From Moraxella canis (GTDB lineage: Bacteria; Pseudomonadota; Gammaproteobacteria; Pseudomonadales; Moraxellaceae), in assembly GCF_002014965.1 (NCBI RefSeq), contig NZ_MUXT01000005.1:62001-126000 (forward strand): a DNA stretch of 64,000 nucleotides, read 5' to 3'. The notes under the pieces were generated by a model. It was given only the letters and a program-made list of their open reading frames with translations. It was not told the DNA's origin and made no database searches. The translations under genes were made by a program, and so were the position numbers. Below are positions 35,217 to 43,254 of this stretch, one piece after another (positions within the stretch are counted from its first letter, which is position 1; every line of letters starts with the position of its first letter).

Positions 35217-37034
35217 TTAAAAGTCGCCAAATCTGCGCTTGGCTTTTTTGTCTTGACGCTTGGCAAAAAACACTTCTTCAACCGCCTTTGGACGAGATTT
35301 GCCACCAAATTTATCAAACCCTGTATTTGGCTTGGCTTTATCACCAAAGGCTTTGCTGCGTCTTGGGCGATCAAAGTCGGCTTGTGTGCCAAATTTGGCA
35401 GGCTTATCAAATCGAGTATCGCGGCGATCGTTGTCGCGGCGGTCAAAATGACGCAGACGATCTTCTTTGTCTTGGCGGCTCATGCCATCAGCTTGATAAT
35501 AACCTTGTCTATTTTTATCAAAACGGCGATCAGAGCGAGTCTCAAAACGACTGTCGCGGCGCTCACGATTTTCATGATTTTCGCGACGACCAAAGCTGCG
35601 TTCACGATCCTCAAAGCGTCCTTTACGGTTGTCAAATTGATCAGCTCTTGACTCATGACGCGGCTCACTACGACCCTCGAAACGCTCACGCTTGCCCTCA
35701 AATGGGCGCTCATGGCGATGTTCGTGGCGAGTGCGACCACCGAATTTATTGTCAGTGCGATCAAAGTTTTGTCGTCCTTCTTGACGCGTACGACCTTGAG
35801 GCTTACCACGACCACGGCGACGCTCTTGTGATTGAGCACCAAAATTACGGCGCGGCTCTAGACCTTCGATGGTCGCAACGCTCATCTGACGCTTCAGATA
35901 GCGGTTGATGTGCTCAAGCTGACGATTGTCATCAAGACTGCATAAGTTCACCGCCACGCCAGTGCGGCCTGCTCGGCCACAGCGGCCAATACGGTGTACA
36001 TAATCTTCAACTTGACGTGGTAAGTCATAATTCACCACATGGCTGATCGCCGAAATATCAATGCCTCGCGCGGCAACATCGGTGGCGACAAGCAGATCAC
36101 ATTTGCCTGATTTCATGTCGCTTACGATGCGATTACGCTTGCCTTGTGGCAAATCACCGTGCAAATAGCGTGCCTTATGACCTGCTTCGACAAGTTGCGC
36201 TGCCAATTTTTCTGTGGACATTTTTGTTGCCGCAAAAATCACCGCTTGCTTAATTTCAGGGTTATTTAATACCTCAAGCAAGATTTTGTTTTTGTGGTTA
36301 AAATCATCACAATAATATACGCTTTCATCGATGTGCGCCGACTCCACCTTGATGGCGACTTTTTCAGGATTGACCGTGAAGCTTTCGGCGATTTTGCCAA
36401 CCGCGCCATCCCAAGTGGCCGAAGACATCACCGTTTGGCGCGTCTCAGGGGTATTTTGCAGGATTTCTTTGATATCATCTGCAAATCCCATGTCAAGCAT
36501 ACGATCAGCTTCATCCAAAATCAGCATGTCTAATTTTGATAAATCCACGCGGCCTTCGCGCATGTGGTCAATCAAGCGACCTGGCGTTGCGATGATGACT
36601 TGCACGCCTTTTTTTAGGGCGCGCAGCTGACCGCCATAAGGCGCGCCGCCTACCAAAGGCACGCTAAACATATTGCGCATACCATCACCATAGCGTCGAA
36701 CGCTGTCTTGAACTTGCAGTGCCAGCTCACGCGTTGGCGTTAAGATGAGCGCTTGTACATGCTTTTCGATGGTTGGCTTGCGGCTCATTTTATCCAAAAC
36801 AGGCAAAACAAACGCCGCCGTCTTGCCAGAGCCAGTTTGAGCTGACAAAAGCAAATCACGACCATTTAGAGCGTGCGGAATGGCTTGGGCTTGGATGGGC
36901 GTAGGTGTGGTATAGCCACTTCTTGCCAGTGCTTTTAAGATGGGTTTATTCAGTCCCAAATCACTGAACTGTAGCACAAAATTTTCGGTGGCGCCGTCAG
37001 TGGTTTGGGCAGTTTGGGTGGTTGATTCGGTCAT
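35217..37034 (-). CDS. DEAD-box ATP-dependent RNA helicase with Arg-rich tail
   Basis: A 605-residue RNA helicase. The Q motif region is FSDLGLNKPILKALARSGYT, Walker A AQTGSGKTAAF, Ia PTRELALQ, GG, TPGRLIDHM, motif II DEAD, III SAT, and VI HRIGRCGRAGRTG. The last roughly 200 residues form a disordered tail rich in Arg, Asp, Gly, Phe and Asn (blocks such as RFEDRERSFGRRENHENRER), typical of RNA-binding tails in RhlE/SrmB/DeaD-like helicases. The start MTESTTQTAQ at 37034 is chosen; a Met 28 codons earlier lies in low-complexity leader. It probably acts in ribosome assembly or mRNA decay in the cold. The exact subtype is not assigned. Confidence 0.9.
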   Translation of the reverse strand: MTESTTQTAQTTDGATENFVLQFSDLGLNKPILKALARSGYTTPTPIQAQAIPHALNGRDLLLSAQTGSGKTAAFVLPVLDKMSRKPTIEKHVQALILTPTRELALQVQDSVRRYGDGMRNMFSVPLVGGAPYGGQLRALKKGVQVIIATPGRLIDHMREGRVDLSKLDMLILDEADRMLDMGFADDIKEILQNTPETRQTVMSSATWDGAVGKIAESFTVNPEKVAIKVESAHIDESVYYCDDFNHKNKILLEVLNNPEIKQAVIFAATKMSTEKLAAQLVEAGHKARYLHGDLPQGKRNRIVSDMKSGKCDLLVATDVAARGIDISAISHVVNYDLPRQVEDYVHRIGRCGRAGRTGVAVNLCSLDDNRQLEHINRYLKRQMSVATIEGLEPRRNFGAQSQERRRGRGKPQGRTRQEGRQNFDRTDNKFGGRTRHEHRHERPFEGKRERFEGRSEPRHESRADQFDNRKGRFEDRERSFGRRENHENRERRDSRFETRSDRRFDKNRQGYYQADGMSRQDKEDRLRHFDRRDNDRRDTRFDKPAKFGTQADFDRPRRSKAFGDKAKPNTGFDKFGGKSRPKAVEEVFFAKRQDKKAKRRFGDF

Positions 37035-37717
37035 AATTATCTCAACTGATATGCCCCACTGATGAGCCAATGCAATTGTGTTTATTGAATAAAAAACACA
37101 GACCGCCGAAGTCGCCAAGCCGATGGGCTTAAGCCTTGGGTCTTATCAATGGCATTTTGAATGTGGTGGCAGGTTTGTCGCTGTTGCTTGACTACTCAAA
37201 AAAGGGCTGATCCCCAAGTCTTACAAGCCAAAATCATCGCGACAGTAAATTAAGATAATCAATCAAAAGCTGATTGTATTGAACTTATCAAAAACTGATA
37301 AAAATCTAGAATGATCGGGAAATCCCGCATCAATATCGGTGCGATGTCATCAAATAGCGAGTGTGAACGATTCACGAAAGATGAGAGTATAGCATACATT
37401 TTGGGCAAATGCTCGTTTTATTTCATCAAAATTCAACATATCCCGTTTATGATATACAGCCGTAGATTTGCGTCGATATGGATGCGGTCGGCTTATCTTG
37501 ATGTTGGCTGAGTGGATCTTTTTGACGGTTGAGATTTTATGACATTTTAAGAGCATGATCGTCTTTTTTGGAATAACGATTTGTTTGAAAATTACGCTTT
37601 TGTTCTTTAAAATTTGATGGCAAGGTGCGATAATAGCCTAATACATCAACGATTTATAAAAATACACACCCAGAAGTAATTGAAATTATTTGATTTTTAG
37701 ATTTACAAGGATTTGCC
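37035..37717. other. Long divergent intergenic region upstream of the helicase and relA
   Basis: About 680 bp without a convincing gene. A -10-like TATACT on the minus strand (near 37385 to 37390) would give the helicase a leader of roughly 340 nt, as seen for other cold-shock or autoregulated DEAD-box helicases; its -35 is not clear. On the relA side, GATAAT (37629 to 37634) with a weak TTTAAA 17 bp before it is a possible promoter. Small reading frames here (66 and 68 codons, opposite strands, overlapping) have no family features. Confidence 0.4.
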
Positions 37718-40084
37718 GTGGTTCAGATACGTGACAGCCTGCCTTTATTGGGCGGTAACACTAGCAGCATGGACAGCGCAACTTTGGCAGCAAGTCTGGT
37801 TGCCAAGCAGCTGCATCCGGATTTCAAGGCGCAGCTTGCCAATCACAAGCTTATCAGCGCAGTTGATCACAGTAGCGGCACCACCAATCCTTGTGATATC
37901 AATGTGTCAGATATCGATATTGAGGCTTGGATTTGTAATGTTGCCGCCCGCATTGGCAAAGAAGATCTGCCCATCTTGCGCCAAGCCTGCCAGTTTGTAC
38001 AAATCCATGCCAACAAGCCCCATGTCACCCGATCGGGCGCCTATATCACTGGCATCGGCATGGCGGATATTTTGGCATATCTATTCCAAGATGAAAATGC
38101 CTTGGCTGCTGCCATGCTCTATCGTGCGGCGCGCCGTGAGCTGGTCAGCATTCAGACGATTCAGGCAAATTTTGGGGAGGACATCGCCCATTTGGTGATG
38201 GATGCGCTTGCCATGGGTCGGTTGTCTGAAAGTATTGAAAGCAATCAAAGACTTGAAGATTATTTTGAATCCAATCAAAGAGAGCAGCTGTCTAATATCT
38301 ATAGCATGCTCATCAGCACCACCAATGATGTGCGTGCGGTACTCATCAAGTTGGCTGAGCGCACCTTTGCGATGCGCGAACTGTCCTTTGCGCCCCCTGA
38401 TCGCCAAAAACGGGTCGCAAGAGAGGTGATGACCATTTATGCGCCGCTTGCGCATCGGCTCTCTATCGCTCAGCTCAAATGGGAGCTTGAGGACTTGGCA
38501 TTTCGTTATCTTGCCCCTGATGAATACAAGAAAATCGCAAGCCTGCTTGCCGAAAAACGCAGCGAACGCGAAGCTTATATTCAGCTGGTCAAATCCAAGC
38601 TCAGCGAAGAGCTTGAGCGTGCGGGTATCCAAGGCGAAGTATCAGGGCGTGTCAAGCACATTTATTCCATTTGGCGTAAGATGAAGTCAAAGAATCTTTC
38701 TTTTGATCAGCTTTATGACATTCGTGCTTTGCGTGTGATGGTCAATACTAATGCCGAGTGCTACTATACGCTAGGGATTGTGCATGGTTTGTGGCGACAT
38801 ATTCCTGAGCAATTTGATGACTACATCACCAATCCCAAGCCAAATGGGTATAAATCACTGCATACAGCAGTCATCGCCGAGCAGCGCACGCTTGAGGTTC
38901 AGATTCGCACCTTTGATATGCACTTTGAGGCGGAGCTTGGCAAGGCATCGCATGTCAATTATAAAGAAGGTCTCAAAGCCAAAAAGGATGATTATCTCAC
39001 CCAAAAAATCAGCTCGCTACGTCAGCTTTTGGGCAATGAAAAAACAGACAGCGAAGAAGATGTCGAGCTAGATATCGATAATGCCGAGCGCATTTATGTG
39101 TTTAGCCGTGATGGTGACATCACCGAGCTGCCAAAAGGCGCAACGGTGCTCGATTTTGCGTATTATGTGCATACTGAAGTGGGTAACCGTGCTCAGGGTG
39201 CGCGAGTCAATGGCCGCTATGTGCCACTGACTCATCAGCCAAAAACAGGCGATCAAATTGAAATCATCACCAAATCCAATCGTGAACCAAATCGCGATTG
39301 GTTGATGCCGTCGCTTGGGTATATCCATACCGCACGCGCCAAATCCAAGCTGCGCCAGTGGTTCAATAAGCAAGATCGCGATAAAAACATCGAGACAGGC
39401 AAGGCGTTATTGCTCAAAGAATTTGATCGTTTATCAATTTCACCCAACCAAGTCAGCTTGTCAGAATACTTCACTGATCTGAATGTCAAAACTGAAGACG
39501 ATCTGTATGTGGCACTGGTCATTGGCGATATTACCGTCACTCAAATCAGCAATTTGGTCGCCCAAAAGCTCAATTTGACCGCCCCAGTACCTGATGAAGC
39601 CGAAATTGAAATCAAAAACCCAATTCGCCCTAATAAATACAAGATTGAGCTTGAGGGCTTTGATAATGTTGAGATGCATCTGGCAAGGTGCTGTAACCCT
39701 GTGCATGGCGAGCCGATTGCAGGATTCATCACCTTATCAAGCGGCGTCAGCATTCACAATGAAGGCTGCCCTGAGTATCTACGCCTGATTGAGCGTGAGC
39801 CGGAGCGCTCCGTGATCGCACGCTGGCAAGAAAGCTTTGGTCGCTATCAGCCTGTGGTCATCCATGTCGAAGCCCAAAATACCAACGGGCTGCTGCGTGA
39901 TTTGGTGCATGTGATTGATCGTGAGAAGGTGAACATTCACCGTGCCGAAACTCTCTTTAACGATGGCGCGATCAGTCATATGAAGTTTTATGTTGAAGTG
40001 GCGGGCATTGCACATTTATCGCGCTTACTCAATAAAATTGAGCAGCAGCCAGGCGTGCTCCATGCTCGCCGCGCAACCGCTTAG
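37718..40084 (+). CDS. relA: (p)ppGpp synthetase RelA
   Basis: A 788-residue stringent-response enzyme with a GTG start at 37718 preceded by AAGGA. The N-terminal HD domain lacks the His-Asp hydrolase motif: the expected HD position reads AAMLYRAARRE, as in RelA rather than SpoT. The synthetase domain has YDIRALRVMV and EQFDDYITNPKPNGYKSLHT with the acidic FDD of RelA-type (EXDD) enzymes. A TGS domain (YVFSRDGDITELPKGATVLD), a zinc-finger-like region (HLARCCNPVHGEPI) and a C-terminal ACT domain complete it. It makes (p)ppGpp on stalled ribosomes. mutM follows 7 bp after the stop. Confidence 0.94.
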   Translation: MVQIRDSLPLLGGNTSSMDSATLAASLVAKQLHPDFKAQLANHKLISAVDHSSGTTNPCDINVSDIDIEAWICNVAARIGKEDLPILRQACQFVQIHANKPHVTRSGAYITGIGMADILAYLFQDENALAAAMLYRAARRELVSIQTIQANFGEDIAHLVMDALAMGRLSESIESNQRLEDYFESNQREQLSNIYSMLISTTNDVRAVLIKLAERTFAMRELSFAPPDRQKRVAREVMTIYAPLAHRLSIAQLKWELEDLAFRYLAPDEYKKIASLLAEKRSEREAYIQLVKSKLSEELERAGIQGEVSGRVKHIYSIWRKMKSKNLSFDQLYDIRALRVMVNTNAECYYTLGIVHGLWRHIPEQFDDYITNPKPNGYKSLHTAVIAEQRTLEVQIRTFDMHFEAELGKASHVNYKEGLKAKKDDYLTQKISSLRQLLGNEKTDSEEDVELDIDNAERIYVFSRDGDITELPKGATVLDFAYYVHTEVGNRAQGARVNGRYVPLTHQPKTGDQIEIITKSNREPNRDWLMPSLGYIHTARAKSKLRQWFNKQDRDKNIETGKALLLKEFDRLSISPNQVSLSEYFTDLNVKTEDDLYVALVIGDITVTQISNLVAQKLNLTAPVPDEAEIEIKNPIRPNKYKIELEGFDNVEMHLARCCNPVHGEPIAGFITLSSGVSIHNEGCPEYLRLIEREPERSVIARWQESFGRYQPVVIHVEAQNTNGLLRDLVHVIDREKVNIHRAETLFNDGAISHMKFYVEVAGIAHLSRLLNKIEQQPGVLHARRATA

Positions 40085-40091
40085 GAGCATC

Positions 40092-40997
40092 ATGCCAGAG
40101 TTACCCGAAGTTGAGACGACAAAATTAAGCCTAAAGCCATTGATCGGTCAAACTGTCACGCGCGTTCAGGTGAGACATCCGCGCCTGCGCTATGACATTG
40201 CCAAAGATTTGGACAGTTTGGTCGGCTTTGTATTAACTAAAATACATCGGCGCGCTAAATATTTGCTGTTAGAGTTTTATCACGCCCATGACAATCGCCA
40301 AAAAACCTTACTGATTCATCTGGGCATGTCGGGCAGCCTACAGCAGCACATCGATGAGCCACCTCGTAAGCACGACCATGTCTTGATTGATTTTGCCAAT
40401 TCTCATGGTCAAATCATTACCTTGCATTATCACGATCCCAGACGCTTTGGGATGATTCTTTGGGTGGTTAATGATGATTATATCGATCAGCCAGATACCC
40501 AAGCGCGATTTTTGGCGCACTTAGGACCTGAGCCTTTGAGCGATGATTTTGATGCCGACTATTTGATTGGGCACATCATGCGACCCAAATCCCATAAAAA
40601 GCCCTTAAATAAGCCCATCAAATCCCTGATTATGGATCAGTCAGTTGTGGTTGGCGTGGGGAATATCTATGCAGCTGAAAGTTTATTTTTATCAGGCATA
40701 CATCCGCTTACGCCTGCTTATTTGGTTGATGAAGACAAGCTTAAGCTGCTGACCCATCACATCAAACAAATATTGGCGCGTGCCATCACCCAAGGGGGCT
40801 CAACCCTTCGAGATTTTACTGTTGGCGGTGGTAAGACTGGCTATTTTCAGCAGACTTTACTGGTCTATGGCAGGCAGGGAGAATCATGTACCACCTGTAA
40901 TAACCCCCTTGAGAATGTCAAGATCAGCGGTCGGGCAAGCGTCTATTGTCCAAACTGCCAACCTTATCACACTCACCCAAACCGTGATCAAAATTAA
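40092..40997 (+). CDS. mutM: Formamidopyrimidine-DNA glycosylase
   Basis: A 301-residue base-excision repair enzyme removing 8-oxoguanine. The catalytic N-terminus is MPELPEVETT (Pro at position 2 after Met removal, Glu next). The lysine and H2TH region (QSVVVGVGNIYAAESLF) and the C-terminal zinc finger (CTTCNNPL ... YCPNCQ) are intact. The start at 40092, after TTAGGAGC, is fixed by the invariant PE. It is cotranscribed with relA. Confidence 0.96.
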   Translation: MPELPEVETTKLSLKPLIGQTVTRVQVRHPRLRYDIAKDLDSLVGFVLTKIHRRAKYLLLEFYHAHDNRQKTLLIHLGMSGSLQQHIDEPPRKHDHVLIDFANSHGQIITLHYHDPRRFGMILWVVNDDYIDQPDTQARFLAHLGPEPLSDDFDADYLIGHIMRPKSHKKPLNKPIKSLIMDQSVVVGVGNIYAAESLFLSGIHPLTPAYLVDEDKLKLLTHHIKQILARAITQGGSTLRDFTVGGGKTGYFQQTLLVYGRQGESCTTCNNPLENVKISGRASVYCPNCQPYHTHPNRDQN

Positions 40998-41004
40998 GTT
41001 TTAA

Positions 41005-41029
41005 AAAATAGCCCGTATTGGGCTATTTT
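41005..41029. terminator. Bidirectional terminator, mutM / zipA
   Basis: Stem AAAATAGCCC / GGGCTATTTT with a 5-base loop between the convergent stops. Confidence 0.85.
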
Positions 41030-41039
41030 GGATAAGTCA

Positions 41040-41999
41040 TCAGTTGGCGTTATACTCTGCGACCACCGAACGAAGCTTAGCAAAATAAGTATCATCAAAC
41101 AAATTACCCTGCTCATCAAGCATATCTGCTGACAGATCCTGAGCAATCATATGCGCCACCGAAACCATGCTGTCAAATCCGCGCAGTGCATGCGGATGCG
41201 GTAGTGCCAAAAATACTGTCAATCCCATAAAATGCGATTCTGGTAAGCTATTGAGATCAAAAGCACAAACGCCTTCATGCCCAACACCCATCATGCTAAA
41301 CCATAAATCACCAGTACCATCTTCATTTTCGTAGCGATGAAACAGATTCATCACCCCATATTTCATGCCATAGGTGCGCACAATATCAAGCACCGTACGA
41401 CCTGGTAAGCCAGCAAACGAGTTACGCGGCATGATGGTAATACTCACCGTTTCTGTTGCATGAAGCAAAGGGTCGTTATTTTGATCAAAAGCTCGGCGTT
41501 CGTCCAAATGCTCATCAAGCACAGCTGAGTGCTTATCGAATGTCATATCAACCACATACTCGGTATCATGGCTTTCATCACCATGATCTTGCCAGGCTTC
41601 ATCGTACGACGGATTATCACTTGGATTATTGATGCTTGTGCTGTTTTGATCTTGTGTATAGTCACTCTGCGCCTCATCTGCCTGATCCTGCTTATCATCT
41701 TCTTTCACAGGCTGATATGCAGCTTCTGCTTGCGGTGTTTGTGTCATCACAGGCGCAGCAGCCACAGCGGCAGCCATGCTAGATAACGCATCTTCCTCTG
41801 CGCCTGTATCTAGATGCTCCACCCTGGGCGGTATTACCCTTTCATCCCTTGGAATAATCGGCAGTCCATATTTGGTTTTGACACCCAAATCTTCAGACTC
41901 TAGCGCCAAATTGTTGCGGCGCAAATTGCGCATCACAAAAAATACGCCAAGAATCACCACGATCAGCGCCAAAATTAACCAAAGACCACTCCACTGCAT
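41040..41999 (-). CDS. zipA: Cell division protein ZipA
   Basis: A 319-residue inner-membrane protein anchoring FtsZ to the membrane. The N-terminal transmembrane segment is LWLILALIVVILGVFFVM. A long acidic, Gln/Asp-rich linker (residues ~60 to 170) follows, and the C-terminal ZipA domain (TVSITIMPRNSFAGLPGRTV, YGVMNLFHRYENEDGTGDLW, FSMMGVGHEGVCAFD) is the FtsZ-tail-binding fold. It is a single gene, convergent with mutM. Confidence 0.9.
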   Translation of the reverse strand: MQWSGLWLILALIVVILGVFFVMRNLRRNNLALESEDLGVKTKYGLPIIPRDERVIPPRVEHLDTGAEEDALSSMAAAVAAAPVMTQTPQAEAAYQPVKEDDKQDQADEAQSDYTQDQNSTSINNPSDNPSYDEAWQDHGDESHDTEYVVDMTFDKHSAVLDEHLDERRAFDQNNDPLLHATETVSITIMPRNSFAGLPGRTVLDIVRTYGMKYGVMNLFHRYENEDGTGDLWFSMMGVGHEGVCAFDLNSLPESHFMGLTVFLALPHPHALRGFDSMVSVAHMIAQDLSADMLDEQGNLFDDTYFAKLRSVVAEYNAN

Positions 42000-42286
42000 A
42001 GCTACCCCAAATCATTCCCAGCCATCTCATTCCACTTGATGGGCAAAAATTGTACAAAATCGAAAAACCATTCAAAAACTACAGAAAAACATCCCTAAAG
42101 TTGACACAAAACAAGCGCAATCTGGGTATTTTATGTTAGTTTAGCAGACTTACACTATTTCGTCATCCTTTGCGTGAATAATCCTAGAAATTTGTTACAA
42201 TTTAACGCTTAGGCACCTGCATATATTTTCATAAATATAGACTATCTACCCAGCCTCATCTCAATTCGCCTTAGTTTAGACATAAA

Positions 42287-42313
42287 AAAAATCGCCCAAT
42301 AAGAGCGATTTTT
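42287..42313 (-). terminator. Terminator of rpmE2
   Basis: Stem AAAAATCGC / GCGATTTTT with a loop of about 9 bases, downstream of the bL31 gene; T-run on the minus strand. Confidence 0.8.
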
Positions 42314-42332
42314 AGCAATAGCTGACAAAGGC

Positions 42333-42593
42333 TTATTTTTTGCCACGGCTTGCAAATGCGCCGAAACGCTTGTTGAAGCTTGCCACGCGACCTTCGTTAG
42401 CTGTTTTACGTTGCTCACCTGTGTAGAATGGGTGAGAAGCACTAGAAATATCTAGTGGGAAATATGGGTATTCTTGACCTTCGTATTCACGAGTTGTTTT
42501 GGTTGCAACAGTTGAGCGAGTCAAAAAGTACACATCAGCATTGGTGTCGTGGAACAATACTTCGCGGTAATCTGGGTGAATGTCTTTACGCAT
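42333..42593 (-). CDS. rpmE2: Ribosomal protein bL31 type B
   Basis: An 86-residue large-subunit protein starting [19 protein letters not shown], with the type B insertion and tail ([19 protein letters not shown], then [18 protein letters not shown]). The CxxC zinc motif of type A bL31 is absent, so it is the zinc-independent form. It is a single gene with its own promoter and terminator. Confidence 0.96.
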   Translation of the reverse strand: MRKDIHPDYREVLFHDTNADVYFLTRSTVATKTTREYEGQEYPYFPLDISSASHPFYTGEQRKTANEGRVASFNKRFGAFASRGKK

Positions 42594-42747
42594 GATAACT
42601 CTCTATCCAATAAACCTAAGCACTAATAAGCATCGCTGATCACACTCACACGATGGAACATAGCCACGCCATCACCAACCAACTTTGGCATCGCGCACCA
42701 TGCTGTTCTATGTTATTAGCCAACTTAAGTGGGAAAATAAAGCAGGT

Positions 42748-42776
42748 ATTCTAACAAAAAGCGATTAGGCTTTCAA
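42748..42776 (-). promoter_or_regulatory. Promoter of rpmE2
   Basis: On the minus strand, TTGAAA (42771 to 42776), 17-bp spacer, TAGAAT (42748 to 42753). The transcript would carry a leader of about 145 nt. Within it AACATAG (about 42658) and CTATGTT (about 42709) could pair over a long loop. Confidence 0.6.
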
Positions 42777-42805
42777 GTCAGATCGATGAAAAAAATCCAA
42801 GCTGA

Positions 42806-43102
42806 TCAGCCTTCATTTTGGCTATCTATCCAACCACGCAGCTTCTGACCGGCTTTAAAGGTGACAACTCGGCGCGCCTCAACAGGGATGCTTTCGCCAG
42901 TTTTTGGGTTGCGACCAGGGCGGGATTTTTTATCTTTTAACTCAAAATTGCCAAAACCTGACAATTTGACCTCATGTCCTTGGGCAAGACTCTGACTGAT
43001 TTCCTCAAAAAAGCCATCGACCAATTTTCTTGACTGCTGGCGCGTCAATCGCAGTCGAATGGTCAATTCATCAACCATATCCGCCTTTGTCAGTGCACTC
43101 AT
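42806..43102 (-). CDS. ihfA: Integration host factor subunit alpha
   Basis: A 98-residue HU/IHF-family DNA-bending protein ([41 protein letters not shown] with the DNA-intercalating Pro arm). It is called alpha rather than beta because it follows pheT, the conserved pheST-ihfA arrangement. It works as a heterodimer with IhfB in recombination, replication and gene control. A hairpin between pheT and ihfA suggests that part of its transcription comes from its own promoter. Confidence 0.92.
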   Translation of the reverse strand: MSALTKADMVDELTIRLRLTRQQSRKLVDGFFEEISQSLAQGHEVKLSGFGNFELKDKKSRPGRNPKTGESIPVEARRVVTFKAGQKLRGWIDSQNEG

Positions 43103-43215
43103 GATTTATCCTTATTTATCAATCAGCTACCGAAAATACTTTATCATTTTACAGCAGATTTATTATTTTACACTTGATGATATACTTAATGCAAATTAAT
43201 TTGTGTTAAAACTCA

Positions 43216-43250
43216 AAAACCGCCATAAGTCATCATTATGGCGGTTTTTT
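43216..43250 (-). terminator. Hairpin between pheT and ihfA
   Basis: Stem AAAACCGCCATAA / TTATGGCGGTTTT, 7-base loop, immediately after the pheT stop; T-run on the minus strand. It would end or attenuate the pheST transcript before ihfA. Confidence 0.87.
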
Positions 43251-43254
43251 TAGG

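Noticed and set aside
35450..35840. Repetitive Arg-rich coding stretch of the helicase, considered as a tandem DNA repeat
   Set aside because: The residue composition repeats, but no constant repeat unit is kept at the base level.
35288..35908. Long plus-strand reading frame opposite the helicase C-terminal tail
   Set aside because: It is the mirror of the Arg/Asp-rich repeats of the helicase gene. It has no family features, start site or ribosome-binding site.
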